NCBI GenBank assembly: GCA_963668495.1
Contig: OY764545.1
Span: 310,001-374,000 of the forward strand
DNA length: 64,000 nucleotides
From: Oleispirillum sp963668495
GTDB lineage: Bacteria > Pseudomonadota > Alphaproteobacteria > Rhodospirillales > Rhodospirillaceae
Direction of reading: 5' to 3'
Of the stretch, positions 1 through 8,955 are shown piece after piece (within the stretch, counting starts at the first letter, position 1; each line of letters starts with the position of its first letter). Position numbers and translations under genes: made by a program. The notes beneath the pieces are model-generated. The model did not search any database. It saw only the letters and a list, made by a program, of their open reading frames with translations, and had not been told where the DNA came from.

Positions 1-773
1 AGCCGCAAGGATGTGAGTTGCATCAGCAAACTGTATACAGCCAACCCGCACACAGTCGTACATAGGTACGGCCATAGCCTCTGCAGTAGATCTATCGCCG
101 GAATAAAACCCAACAGCAGATCTTTACTGATTTTCTGCGACAGAGGGTCAGCCACCGTAGTTTTTCCATCCTGAATACACAGCCCGACAATCACCGCAGA
201 AATCAGCAGAGCCAAGGCAAATCCACATAGGCCGGGGATCACGTCCATCCGCCATGCTAATGCCCCGCCAATAATTGCACCAACACCAAAAGCAATCCCC
301 ATGAATGCCAAGCCCCCCGCCCTTTGTTTGGCATCGGTCCGATCAGCAAACCATGCCTGTGTGGCGGGATTGAACCCGGCAGAAATCCCTGTCTGGAAAG
401 CGCGGACAACAAACACCCACAGGAAAACTAGCCCCCCTCCAAGCAAATGGGTCTTTGTCATCCACAACGCCGCGACCAACGCCAATGGAAAAGTTGCAGA
501 CAAGGTTAATGCCACAACCAGAACCCTTTTCCATCCACAACGATCAATCACATTTCCCCAATATGGGCCAAATATCGCCATGAATAAGGCCGACACACCA
601 ACCAGCATTCCTGTTTGCATATCTGCAAAACCCAAACGTCGACCAAGAACAGGGATAACAATCAGCAAAAAACCATGGGCTGCAGAATTAACCGCCATGG
701 CCCAGAACAACGCGCCATACTGTACGCGCACACTGAAACGGGTGGGATTTTGGATGCTAGTCTGTATCGTCAT
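1..773 (-). CDS. MFS transporter, 3' end cut by the window edge
   Basis: About 257 residues are visible, read from an ATG at the right end with no stop before the window edge. The product is rich in hydrophobic helices separated by short basic loops. The loop between helices 2 and 3 reads GNVIDRCGWKRVLV, which fits the major facilitator signature G-x3-D-R-x-G-x-R/K. It is therefore an inner-membrane secondary transporter, but the substrate cannot be told. It lies 119 bases downstream of an AraC/PchR-like regulator on the same strand. Regulators of that type often control siderophore uptake or export, so a siderophore or iron-linked substrate is a reasonable guess only. The last helices lie outside the window. 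Confidence 0.75.
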   Translation of the reverse strand, partial: MTIQTSIQNPTRFSVRVQYGALFWAMAVNSAAHGFLLIVIPVLGRRLGFADMQTGMLVGVSALFMAIFGPYWGNVIDRCGWKRVLVVALTLSATFPLALVAALWMTKTHLLGGGLVFLWVFVVRAFQTGISAGFNPATQAWFADRTDAKQRAGGLAFMGIAFGVGAIIGGALAWRMDVIPGLCGFALALLISAVIVGLCIQDGKTTVADPLSQKISKDLLLGFIPAIDLLQRLWPYLCTTVCGLAVYSLLMQLTSLR

Positions 774-892
774 TGGAAATATCCAGGCCTGATTGTTGAC
801 CTTTGGGTATATCCAAACATGCCCAACCGAAATATCAACGCCTGAACACGTGCGGGCAAATAGTCTCAATTCATGAATGCAGCCAACATAAT

Positions 893-1741
893 CTAATGTT
901 GAACGGCTTGTTGGCGATACCGTTTCGGGGAACAGCCAAAACGTTCTTTAAAAATTGCACCGAAATGGCTGGAACTGCTGAAACCACAGGCATAGGCGAT
1001 GTCGGTAATCGATTGATGATCCTGCCGTAGCAGACGCATTGCTTCGTTCAACCTATATTCCCGAAGCCATCCAAACACCGTGTTGCCATATGCTTTCTTG
1101 AAACAGCGATTAAGGCGGGTATGCGTCATATTTGCCTCCTTCATCAAGGTTTCCAGTTTAGGTGTGTCAGATAAATCTGAGACCAGCATATCCAGTATGC
1201 GACCAACAGCCTTACGCTCGTCAGGACTTAAAAGTGCCGTTGACATTGTTGCGTGCTGTGGAAGCTCGACTAAATATCTTGAGACCAAGGACAAAACTTC
1301 ACTTTCCGCCATCAAGCGATCAAGTGCCCCCATCAACGGATTGGTCAGTAAGGGGCGCAACTCCCGTCGCAGGTCCGATTCCATGGACAATTGCAGGGCA
1401 TCACGATCCATACCCGAATTCTTGCCATACAAATCGAAGACCTCGTCCAGAACTGCTGATATACGATGAGGCGCAAATTTTATCCCAACGGCCCGATAAT
1501 CATCCTGAGCCGGAGTTTCAGAATACATCCTATATTCCGGGTGATACAGCACAACAGTATTGGGGCGGATGACTCCTGCATTGTGGGAATTCGAGGCGCG
1601 ATATAAGGTTTCGCCGCGAATACCAAAGCCTAAAATTGCCACTGGCGTATCAAACGTAATCTGTGACACTGTGTCTGTTAGCGCTCGGGTCTTGCCATAG
1701 GTTATAGCGATTCCATCTGCAACTTCCGCTGTTGCCAGCAT
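893..1741 (-). CDS. AraC-family transcriptional regulator
   Basis: This is a DNA-binding regulator. The last 100 residues or so form the double helix-turn-helix of the AraC/XylS family, with the hallmark pieces DIAYACGFSSSSHFGAIFKE and GCSPKRYR. The N-terminal part resembles the ligand-binding half of PchR-like iron/siderophore regulators, but that match is weaker. I chose the ATG preceded by GAAGAAGG at about 8 bases, giving 282 residues, the usual family length. A longer frame reaching about 1933 would add 64 residues of unlikely composition (many Ser, Cys, Asp and His). It is transcribed toward the MFS gene and could be co-transcribed with it or control it. Confidence 0.85.
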   Translation of the reverse strand: MLATAEVADGIAITYGKTRALTDTVSQITFDTPVAILGFGIRGETLYRASNSHNAGVIRPNTVVLYHPEYRMYSETPAQDDYRAVGIKFAPHRISAVLDEVFDLYGKNSGMDRDALQLSMESDLRRELRPLLTNPLMGALDRLMAESEVLSLVSRYLVELPQHATMSTALLSPDERKAVGRILDMLVSDLSDTPKLETLMKEANMTHTRLNRCFKKAYGNTVFGWLREYRLNEAMRLLRQDHQSITDIAYACGFSSSSHFGAIFKERFGCSPKRYRQQAVQH

Positions 1742-1997
1742 CGTGGAGCCTTCTTCAAGGCAAATATATTCCCGGTTCCAGCCTGTTTGCGGGATTTGGC
1801 AACAATCAATTCCCAAAACATCGCTTGCCCCATCAGATAGGTCGCCATCGACATCTGACCGACTGTGACTTCCATCCCGGCATTGGTGGCTGCTATGACA
1901 ATAGAAATGGCGAGTTTTGTCAGCATCTGGCATAAAGCGTTGCTCGTTTTGGTATATTGTAACATTTAAATATCATACTCATATCTGTATCCGCCAC
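1742..1997. other. Gap upstream of the AraC regulator
   Basis: This stretch separates the AraC gene from the pssA terminator. It must hold the regulator's promoter, but I see no convincing -35/-10 pair. A short minus-strand frame here (about 1702-1965) contains one hydrophobic stretch but has no ribosome binding site and overlaps the regulator in another frame, so I do not call it a gene. Confidence 0.3.
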
Positions 1998-2024
1998 AAA
2001 AAAAGCAGGGCTATTGCCCTGCTT
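1998..2024 (-). terminator. Intrinsic terminator of pssA
   Basis: On the minus strand a perfect 7-bp stem GCAGGGC / GCCCTGC with loop AATA is followed by seven T. It lies about 25 bases past the pssA stop. Confidence 0.9.
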
Positions 2025-2048
2025 AGAATTTTAAAATTCATTCAGAAT

Positions 2049-2873
2049 CTATAGATCTGATTTGGCACTTTCATCCAAACCGATGATGTCATCATCACCA
2101 TCATCCGTATCGCTCACCTCACCAGCCGCAAACCGTTTGTAGGCAATAATACTGAACGGGACCGTCGCAAGGTAGAGCATGCCGACCACAGCCAACGTGA
2201 CCCATGGCTGGTTCACCAAGAATGCGACAAAAGCACCAACACCTAACAACAGCGGCAACACAGCCTTGGCAGGAACTCGTCCTTTTTTAAAGGAGAACGT
2301 GGGCACCCGGCTGACCATCAGGAAAGAAACCAACGCAAGGAAGGTTCCAACGACGGCAGAATGTGAAAATACACTGTCCGGGAACTCAATCGACAAGCTC
2401 AAAGGAGCCAACACAATTAAGGCTGCTGCCGGAGCGGGCACTCCGACAAAGAAATTAGCCGTCCACGCCGGCTTATCCGGGTCATCGATCATGGTATTGA
2501 ACCGTGCCAGTCGCAGCGCACAACATGCCGCATAAGACAAGCATAAGGCCCAACCAATTCCAGCAGACCCATGCATGGTAAATTGGTGCAAGATCAACGC
2601 CGGGGCGACACCGAAACAGACGATGTCCGACAAAGAGTCCAACTCTGCGCCAAAACGACTGGTGCCACGCAGCATACGCGCCACACGACCATCCAAACCG
2701 TCCAACACAGCGGCAATCAAAAGCGCGATCACCGATCGGTCCCAGTGCCCTTCAACACCAAAGCGAATAGCCGTGATCCCCGCACACAACGCACACATGG
2801 TCAGTGCATTGGGGATCATTACATTGAATGGCAAGGTACGCTTCGCCGCCTTGCCTCGATTACGCCAGGGCAT
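2049..2873 (-). CDS. pssA: CDP-diacylglycerol-serine O-phosphatidyltransferase
   Basis: This integral membrane enzyme transfers serine to CDP-diacylglycerol to make phosphatidylserine, the precursor of phosphatidylethanolamine. The CDP-alcohol phosphotransferase motif D-G-x2-A-R-x8-G-x3-D-x3-D is complete (DGRVARMLRG, then GAELDSLSD), followed by several hydrophobic helices. I start it at the ATG with GGAG seven bases upstream (274 residues). A TTG seven codons earlier has no such site. The C-terminal tail is acidic (DTDDGDDD). It is followed by its own terminator. In many proteobacteria pssA follows psd (phosphatidylserine decarboxylase), but here the upstream neighbour is a divergent gene, so it stands alone. 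Confidence 0.93.
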   Translation of the reverse strand: MPWRNRGKAAKRTLPFNVMIPNALTMCALCAGITAIRFGVEGHWDRSVIALLIAAVLDGLDGRVARMLRGTSRFGAELDSLSDIVCFGVAPALILHQFTMHGSAGIGWALCLSYAACCALRLARFNTMIDDPDKPAWTANFFVGVPAPAAALIVLAPLSLSIEFPDSVFSHSAVVGTFLALVSFLMVSRVPTFSFKKGRVPAKAVLPLLLGVGAFVAFLVNQPWVTLAVVGMLYLATVPFSIIAYKRFAAGEVSDTDDGDDDIIGLDESAKSDL

Positions 2874-3041
2874 TTGAGACTCCGTTAACTTCAAGGATAC
2901 TTAACTCCTGCACACACTAAGCATCTTCTGCCCGTTGGGAAAGGGTTTCATTGAGAAAACGTAAAACTCTAGCGTCATGACTTGGCGGGGTGTTGGGGCC
3001 GTGATAGAGTTATCTCAACGTATGGTACACATGAGGATGTT

Positions 3042-3503
3042 ATGACGCGCTTGGTCAAAATCGGAAATCAGGTTCTGCCGTTAAAGCTGCGCTCTGTCTC
3101 GGTTGAAGATGGTGAGATTGTCACCACCGAACCTGAGTTCCCCATGACGTACCACGCGCCTGTTTCCTTTACTTTCAAATACTTAAATACGGTATTTGTT
3201 GTCAGGTACTTGGAAATTGGCAATGCGGCCCGGCTGAAAGTTACCGGCAACGTTGCCCGCCTGCCCGCCATCGATCGTAAGGCTGACCGTAACCGTGTTC
3301 TCGCTCTTCTGGATATCATCGCCGAAGACGTCAAAAACGCCCTGACCATCATGGACGATGACCAAATTAAATTTTATGGCGAAATCAACCTTGAGACCCC
3401 AATCTCGGCAGAGCGACTGATGGTTGGGTTGGTCAAGGTTCTGGCATGGCAAAAACCGTTCCTACAGCTTTTGCAGGATCAGGCCGCTACTGAAGCCTCC
3501 TGA
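3042..3503 (+). CDS. Conserved hypothetical protein
   Basis: A 153-residue soluble protein that I do not recognise. It starts at an ATG with a good GAGGA ribosome binding site seven bases upstream; the longer frame from 2982 adds a poor N-terminus. There is no signal peptide and no membrane segment. The first half looks beta-rich (alternating hydrophobic residues around SFTFKYLNTVFVVRYLEIG) and the second half helical with Asp, Lys and Arg. It faces the LysM gene tail to tail. Codon use looks like the neighbours. It is probably a lineage-specific alphaproteobacterial family of unknown function. Confidence 0.7.
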   Translation: MTRLVKIGNQVLPLKLRSVSVEDGEIVTTEPEFPMTYHAPVSFTFKYLNTVFVVRYLEIGNAARLKVTGNVARLPAIDRKADRNRVLALLDIIAEDVKNALTIMDDDQIKFYGEINLETPISAERLMVGLVKVLAWQKPFLQLLQDQAATEAS

Positions 3504-3519
3504 TCCCGTATTTCCCGCA

Positions 3520-4479
3520 TTACACTGCCTTAGGGGCCACAAATTCCTGTCCCGGATAGATTAGGTCCGGGTCTCGGATTTGGCTGCGATTTGCCTCAAA
3601 GATTAGGGTATATGCAATGCCGCGCCCATAGATCCGCCGCGCGATGCGCCACAGGCTATTCCCTTTTTCCACAATCACAATCACGTCTTTCGGGGTGGCT
3701 TCAGCCTCCGGCACCGTGAATGAGACCTCTACCCGAGACACCACATCGTTATTAGGCCCAAGGTGGTCGGCACGCACCGTGTGTACCCCCGGTGCCAATG
3801 GCGACCCGGTTTGCACACGCCAATCCCCGTTCTCCTCAGACTTGGTTGCCCCAACGGAAACATTATCAATGTATACTGTAATGTTTACCTGTGGCGGGGC
3901 GTCACCAGAAACGGACAAATTCCCATCCGCATCATAATCAACGGCAGCAATCGACAATACATTGGCAGCAAGATCACCGGGGCGCTGCATCACCTGTGAT
4001 GATTGACCGTCTTTTGACAACTGAACAGCCATCACATCGCCTTTACCCGGCTCCGGCACAACCAGAACCACATCAGCTTCAGAGCGTTGATTAGGGTCAA
4101 CCTGTCCATCGCGAATAATGGCAAGATTCAGTTTGCGACTTCCCGGCGGTAACGGTTCCTGAGGCAGGAACACCCATTCGCCGCGATCATCAGCCTTGGC
4201 GCGCCCAAGTTCCTTATCCCCATCAAAAATGGCAACATCAGCCCCTGGGGCGGCGCGTCCAGCAATCACCGTATCCCCTTCCGGGCTGATCCGAACAATA
4301 TCAAACGATGGCAGGATTTGACGTTGTTTGTCAGCAGTGGGGGAACCGTTACCCGGCATTTGCTGTTGAACACTCTCCGGCGTTACCGGGTCGTCGCTAA
4401 CGTCACGCAGCGACCATAAGGCACCGCCAACCAGAACCAAACCCAGCCCCAGAACACCGTATGTTCCCCAACGCTTCAA
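3520..4479 (-). CDS. LysM-domain envelope protein with Ig-like repeats
   Basis: A 319-residue exported protein. Residues 6-24 form one hydrophobic segment (signal anchor or uncleaved signal). They are followed by a Pro/Gln-rich linker, then two Ig-like beta modules each with a GEWVF/GDWRV strand, and a C-terminal LysM peptidoglycan-binding domain (about 262-316, ending in IYPGQEFVAP). The likely place is the periplasm, on peptidoglycan. The start is a TTG with a GGGGGCG stretch just upstream; an in-frame stop lies shortly before it and there is no ATG option near. Proteins of this layout are common in Rhodospirillales and their exact role is not known. It is divergent from icd. Confidence 0.75.
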   Translation of the reverse strand: MKRWGTYGVLGLGLVLVGGALWSLRDVSDDPVTPESVQQQMPGNGSPTADKQRQILPSFDIVRISPEGDTVIAGRAAPGADVAIFDGDKELGRAKADDRGEWVFLPQEPLPPGSRKLNLAIIRDGQVDPNQRSEADVVLVVPEPGKGDVMAVQLSKDGQSSQVMQRPGDLAANVLSIAAVDYDADGNLSVSGDAPPQVNITVYIDNVSVGATKSEENGDWRVQTGSPLAPGVHTVRADHLGPNNDVVSRVEVSFTVPEAEATPKDVIVIVEKGNSLWRIARRIYGRGIAYTLIFEANRSQIRDPDLIYPGQEFVAPKAV

Positions 4480-4791
4480 ATTCGCCCCCAGACTTTCAGG
4501 ATTGCAAAATACTCGACTCTTGGCCCGATTTCATAGGCAGGCCAATGCCGAATGATCGTACGCTTGATCAGAAACACGCGCAAATACATATGCCACATAG
4601 CACAAAGAATTTACAAAAGCCCCTGTTTTTCATGTGGCAATCCATTGAAACTGCGGCGGATGCTCTCTACATCCTCTACCGATGGGTAGGCCCGTTTCCA
4701 ACCTGTTATTCCATCCGGGGCGCTCCCCGGCAGGGACCATTTTCCCCCTGAACGCCTTTTACTCCCTCCGTTACAACATGAGGATTTCGTC
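4480..4791. promoter_or_regulatory. Divergent intergenic region before icd, with hairpins
   Basis: This 312-base region serves the LysM gene leftward and icd rightward. It holds an inverted repeat TGCCACAT (4591-4598) / ATGTGGCA (4632-4639). Nearer icd are two back-to-back hairpins: CCGGGG-CGCT-CCCCGG (4715-4730) and CAGGG...CCCTG (4731-4750). No gene or tRNA was seen. The hairpins would lie in the icd leader if transcription starts upstream of them. An icd promoter was not identified with confidence. Confidence 0.4.
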
Positions 4792-6006
4792 ATGACAAAA
4801 ATCAAAGTGGTCAATCCCATCGTCGAACTCGATGGCGACGAAATGACACGTATTTTGTGGTCGTTCATCAAGGAAAAGCTGATTCTGCCGTATCTGGATG
4901 TTGATCTGCTTTACTATGATCTTGGCATTGAGCACCGTGATGCCACGAGTGACCAAGTCACGATCGACGCAGCCAACGCAATCAAACAGCACCGCGTCGG
5001 CGTGAAATGCGCCACCATCACTCCGGATGAAGATAGGGTCGAGGAATTCGGCCTGAAAAAAATGTGGAAATCCCCGAACGGGACCATTCGCAATATCTTG
5101 GACGGCACTGTCTTCCGTGAACCAATCATCTGCCAAAATGTTCCGCGAATTGTTCCATCATGGGACCAGCCCGTGGTGATTGGACGGCATGCATTCGGTG
5201 ACCAATATCGCGCCACTGACTTCATTGCGCCCGGCCCCGGTAAATTGACCCTGACCTTCACCCCTGATGATGGCGGCGCACCGATTACCCATGATGTCTA
5301 TGATTTCCCATCATCCGGTGTGGCTCTTGGTATGTATAACCTTGATGAGTCCATTCGTGGCTTTGCCCGTGCTTGCATGAATTATGCCTTAGCCCGAGGC
5401 TGGCCTTTATACATGTCGACCAAGAACACCATCCTGAAAGTTTACGATGGTCGGTTTAAGGACTTGTTCCAAGAAATCTATGACGCGGAATTTAAGGAAG
5501 CCTTCGCCGCAAAAGGAATCACTTATGAGCATCGCTTGATTGATGACATGGTTGCCTGCTGCATGAAGTGGAATGGCGGCTTCGTCTGGGCCTGTAAAAA
5601 CTATGACGGTGATGTTCAATCTGACTCGGTTGCACAGGGTTTTGGCTCCCTTGGTCTGATGACCTCCGTATTGATGACACCAGATGGCAAAGTCGTTGAA
5701 GCCGAAGCTGCCCACGGCACAGTCACCCGCCATTACCGCCAGCATCAACAAGGCAAAGACACCTCGACCAACCCGATCGCATCTATCTTTGCATGGACAC
5801 GCGGCTTGAAATACCGGGGCACATTTGATGATACCCCAGCAGTGGTGACATTTGCCGAAACGCTGGAGCGAGTCTGCATCGAAACCGTTGAGGCCGGACA
5901 TATGACCAAGGATCTGGCCTTGTTGATCAGCCCGGATCACCCGTGGATGACCACCATGGAATTCCTGAACAAGTTGGACGAAAACCTGCAAGCCGCTATG
6001 GCCTGA
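4792..6006 (+). CDS. icd: NADP-dependent isocitrate dehydrogenase
   Basis: This TCA-cycle enzyme oxidises and decarboxylates isocitrate to 2-oxoglutarate, making NADPH. The 404-residue length fits the homodimeric type shared by alphaproteobacteria and eukaryotes. Family landmarks are LDGDEMTRI near the N-terminus, KSPNGTIRN (isocitrate-binding loop), NYDGDVQSDSVAQGFGSLG (metal and substrate Asp residues) and EAAHGTVTRHYR (cofactor region). AGGA precedes the ATG at a good distance. It is a single-gene unit with its own terminator. Confidence 0.97.
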   Translation: MTKIKVVNPIVELDGDEMTRILWSFIKEKLILPYLDVDLLYYDLGIEHRDATSDQVTIDAANAIKQHRVGVKCATITPDEDRVEEFGLKKMWKSPNGTIRNILDGTVFREPIICQNVPRIVPSWDQPVVIGRHAFGDQYRATDFIAPGPGKLTLTFTPDDGGAPITHDVYDFPSSGVALGMYNLDESIRGFARACMNYALARGWPLYMSTKNTILKVYDGRFKDLFQEIYDAEFKEAFAAKGITYEHRLIDDMVACCMKWNGGFVWACKNYDGDVQSDSVAQGFGSLGLMTSVLMTPDGKVVEAEAAHGTVTRHYRQHQQGKDTSTNPIASIFAWTRGLKYRGTFDDTPAVVTFAETLERVCIETVEAGHMTKDLALLISPDHPWMTTMEFLNKLDENLQAAMA

Positions 6007-6030
6007 TTTCCCCGACCCAAACTGTCCCTT

Positions 6031-6057
6031 CCCCACCTTTTAGGTGGGGAATTTTTT
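6031..6057 (+). terminator. Intrinsic terminator of icd
   Basis: An 8-bp stem CCCCACCT / AGGTGGGG with loop TTT is followed by AATTTTTT, about 25 bases after the icd stop. Confidence 0.92.
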
Positions 6058-6067
6058 ATGTCAGACA

Positions 6068-6110
6068 CACAAACAAAAACTGCGCCTTCCACATCGTGAA
6101 AGCGCAGTTT
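6068..6110 (-). terminator. Probable terminator of alaS
   Basis: On the minus strand a 9-bp stem AAACTGCGC / GCGCAGTTT (plus-strand arms 6077-6085 and 6102-6110) is followed by TTGTTTG, so the T-tract is fair. It lies about 25 bases past the alaS stop. The loop is long (16 bases). Confidence 0.65.
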
Positions 6111-6135
6111 CGTTCAAACATTTTTTTTGACTCGG

Positions 6136-8781
6136 CTAGCCAGCCATCGCAGCTTCGATAGCCTCAATAGCGGCGTTGGCTTTGGAAGCATCCGGGCCGC
6201 CAGCTTGCGCCATATCCGGGCGACCGCCACCACCTTTTCCGCCAAGTGCTGCGGAGGCAACCCGGACAAGATCGACAGAATTGAAGCGGTCCAGTGCATC
6301 TTCGGTGACGGCAACCACGACAGAAGCCTTACCTTCACTGCTGGCGATCAAGACGACCACACCAGTGCCAACCTGCTTTTTGAACTCATCGGCCATACCC
6401 TTCAGGTCTTTTGCCGGAACATCTTCCAACACTCGACCAATGAATCCAACGCCCGCAACCTGTTTCGGACCTTCGGATGCAGCAGCACCGCCCATTGCCA
6501 TTTTCTTACGGGTATCCGCCAACTCACGTTCAAGGCGTTTGCGCTCTTCAATCATGTGCAGCAAGCGATCCGGCAGGTCATGAACCGGAGCTTTCAATGT
6601 ATCTGCCATTTTGAACAATATGCCGTCATGATCAGCCACATAATGCTCTGCTGCTTCGCCAACAACTGCTTCAATCCGGCGAACGCCGGAGGCAACAGCC
6701 CCTTCAGCCACGATTTTGAACATGCCGATGTCACCCATGCGGTTGACATGTGTACCGCCACACAATTCCACGGAATAATGGGGATCATCAGCAGCCCCAG
6801 TCCCCATGGACACGACACGCACCTCTTCGCCATATTTTTCGCCGAACAGTGCCATGGCCCCTGCCTCAATGGCAGATTCCGGGTCCATCAAACGGGTCAC
6901 GACCTCGGCATTGCGGCGAATTTGGCTGTTCACCTCTGCTTCAACCAAAGTGCGCTCTTCCGCAGTGATCGGTTTCGGATGGCTGATATCAAACCGCAAA
7001 CGGTCCGGGGCAACCAATGAGCCCTTTTGGGTAACATGATCACCCAGATGACGACGCAATGCCGCATGCAGCAGGTGTGTTGCCGAGTGATGGGCACGCA
7101 ACGCTGACCGCCGTTCACCATCAACCAAGCAACGGACACTCTCCCCGACTGAGATAGACGCACCTTCTTCAAGCATACCAACATGAACGTGCAGCGCACC
7201 AACAGCTTTTTGTGTTTCGGTCACCAGCATTTTGGCCCCGGCGGCAAACTGTAATTCGCCTGCGTCACCCATTTGGCCACCGGATTCTGCATAAAACGGT
7301 GTCTGGTTCAGCAACACGGCGACCGGACCTGCGCCAGCACGGTCAACGGGTTTCCCGTCAACCACAAGGCCAACAACGGTGCCTTCCGCATCTTCGGTTT
7401 CATAACCAAGAAATTCCGTAGCCCCAAGCTTATCGTGCAGATCAAACCACACGGTATCAGTTGCAGCTTCGCCAGAACCGGACCAGTTTTTGCGGGCTTC
7501 GGCTTTTTGTTTTGCCATGGCTTGATTAAAGCCATCTTCGTCAACTTTCATACCGCGGGAACGCAAGGCATCCTGCGTCAAATCCAGCGGGAAACCGTAT
7601 GTATCGTACAAACGGAAAGCCACATCACCAGATAAGGTACCACCTTCTACAAGGTCTGAGGTTTCATCTTCCAACAAACGCAGGCCACGTACCAACAACT
7701 GCTTAAAGCGAGTTTCTTCCAGTTTCATGGTCTCGGTAATCAGTGCCTCTGCCCGACCCAGTTCTGGGTATGCACCACCCATTTTTTGCACCAAGGCATG
7801 AACCAAGCGATGCATCAAGGGCTCTTGGCATCCCATCATATGGGCATGACGCATGGCCCGACGCATGATCCGGCGCAAGACGTAACCGCGCCCTTCATTG
7901 GACGGCAACACACCATCCGCAATCAGGAAGCAGGATGACCGCAGATGGTCGGCAATAACGCGGTGCGAAACCTTGTGCGGGCCATCCGGGTCCACATTGC
8001 TGGCATGGGCCGATGCTTCAATCAGGAAACGCATCAGGTCGATATCGTAGTTATCGTGTTTCCCTTGCAGCAGCGCGGCAATCCGCTCCAGCCCCATGCC
8101 CGTGTCAATGGACGGTTTCGGCAGGTTGATACGACTACCATCAAGCTGTTGTTCATACTGCATGAACACCAGATTCCAGATCTCAATAAACCGATCCCCG
8201 TCTTCGTCCGGGCTTCCGGGCGGACCACCGGGGATATGTTCGCCGTGGTCATAGAAAATTTCAGAACACGGGCCGCACGGTCCGGTATCACCCATGGACC
8301 AGAAGTTGTCACTGGTCGGAATGCGAATGATGCGATCAGACGGCAACCCGGCAATTTTCCGCCACAGGTCAAAGGCTTCGTCATCTTCGGAGTATACGGT
8401 TGCAAGCAAGCGGTTCTTGTCGATGCCGAAGTCTTTGGTAATCAGCGTCCATGCAAATTCAATGGCGTCTGCCTTGAAATAATCGCCAAAGGAAAAGTTC
8501 CCGAGCATTTCAAAGAACGTATGGTGGCGCGCGGTATAACCCACGTTGTCCAGATCGTTGTGTTTCCCACCGGCCCGCACACATTTTTGTGAAGTTGTCG
8601 CGCGGTGATACGGGCGTTGTTCTTCACCGGTAAATACGTTCTTGAACTGCACCATTCCCGCGTTGGTAAAGAGCAATGTCGGATCATTGCGTGGAACCAG
8701 CGGCGAGGAATCAACCACCTGGTGATCCCGATCCTGAAAGAAGTTCAGAAAGGTTGAACGAATGTCATTAGTGGTTGTCAT
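6136..8781 (-). CDS. alaS: Alanine-tRNA ligase
   Basis: Charges tRNA-Ala with alanine and edits mischarged serine or glycine. At 881 residues it has full family length. The N-terminal class II aminoacylation domain shows NAGMVQFKNVF and the Arg-rich tRNA-recognition helices. The editing domain has the zinc ligands of the HHSATHLLH motif (about residues 560-570) and CGGTHVNRMGDIG (about 670). The C-terminal C-Ala part ends in a Gly-rich GGKGGGGRPD stretch, as is typical. It lies directly downstream of recA on the same strand, an order found in many alphaproteobacteria, but a strong terminator separates them, so it probably has its own promoter. Confidence 0.98.
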   Translation of the reverse strand: MTTTNDIRSTFLNFFQDRDHQVVDSSPLVPRNDPTLLFTNAGMVQFKNVFTGEEQRPYHRATTSQKCVRAGGKHNDLDNVGYTARHHTFFEMLGNFSFGDYFKADAIEFAWTLITKDFGIDKNRLLATVYSEDDEAFDLWRKIAGLPSDRIIRIPTSDNFWSMGDTGPCGPCSEIFYDHGEHIPGGPPGSPDEDGDRFIEIWNLVFMQYEQQLDGSRINLPKPSIDTGMGLERIAALLQGKHDNYDIDLMRFLIEASAHASNVDPDGPHKVSHRVIADHLRSSCFLIADGVLPSNEGRGYVLRRIMRRAMRHAHMMGCQEPLMHRLVHALVQKMGGAYPELGRAEALITETMKLEETRFKQLLVRGLRLLEDETSDLVEGGTLSGDVAFRLYDTYGFPLDLTQDALRSRGMKVDEDGFNQAMAKQKAEARKNWSGSGEAATDTVWFDLHDKLGATEFLGYETEDAEGTVVGLVVDGKPVDRAGAGPVAVLLNQTPFYAESGGQMGDAGELQFAAGAKMLVTETQKAVGALHVHVGMLEEGASISVGESVRCLVDGERRSALRAHHSATHLLHAALRRHLGDHVTQKGSLVAPDRLRFDISHPKPITAEERTLVEAEVNSQIRRNAEVVTRLMDPESAIEAGAMALFGEKYGEEVRVVSMGTGAADDPHYSVELCGGTHVNRMGDIGMFKIVAEGAVASGVRRIEAVVGEAAEHYVADHDGILFKMADTLKAPVHDLPDRLLHMIEERKRLERELADTRKKMAMGGAAASEGPKQVAGVGFIGRVLEDVPAKDLKGMADEFKKQVGTGVVVLIASSEGKASVVVAVTEDALDRFNSVDLVRVASAALGGKGGGGRPDMAQAGGPDASKANAAIEAIEAAMAG

Positions 8782-8892
8782 GGCGCTTTGGACCTATGGC
8801 ACTTTCATTGGAAACAAGTTGCCCACAGGCAGGCTGCAACCTATGCCTATGGTCGTAGTCATTGTTTATCGCGGCAACGAACGGAAGTCAAA

Positions 8893-8936
8893 AAACACTT
8901 CACCCCGCAAACCATAAAGTCTGCAGGGTGAGGAGG
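8893..8936 (-). terminator. Intrinsic terminator of recA
   Basis: Reading the minus strand, a long stem CTCACCCTGCAGAC / GTTTGCGGGGTGAAG, with a few G-T pairs and a 6-base loop, is followed by TGTTTTTTG. It starts some 20 bases after the recA stop. Confidence 0.85.
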
Positions 8937-8955
8937 TTTTCATACTTTCACCGGA

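Noticed and set aside
1702..1965. Short minus-strand frame with a hydrophobic stretch upstream of the AraC gene
   Set aside because: No ribosome binding site, overlaps the regulator in another frame, and no second line of support.
6127..7020. Open plus-strand frame of 297 codons inside alaS
   Set aside because: Shadow of alaS; rich in His, Phe and Cys; no start signal.
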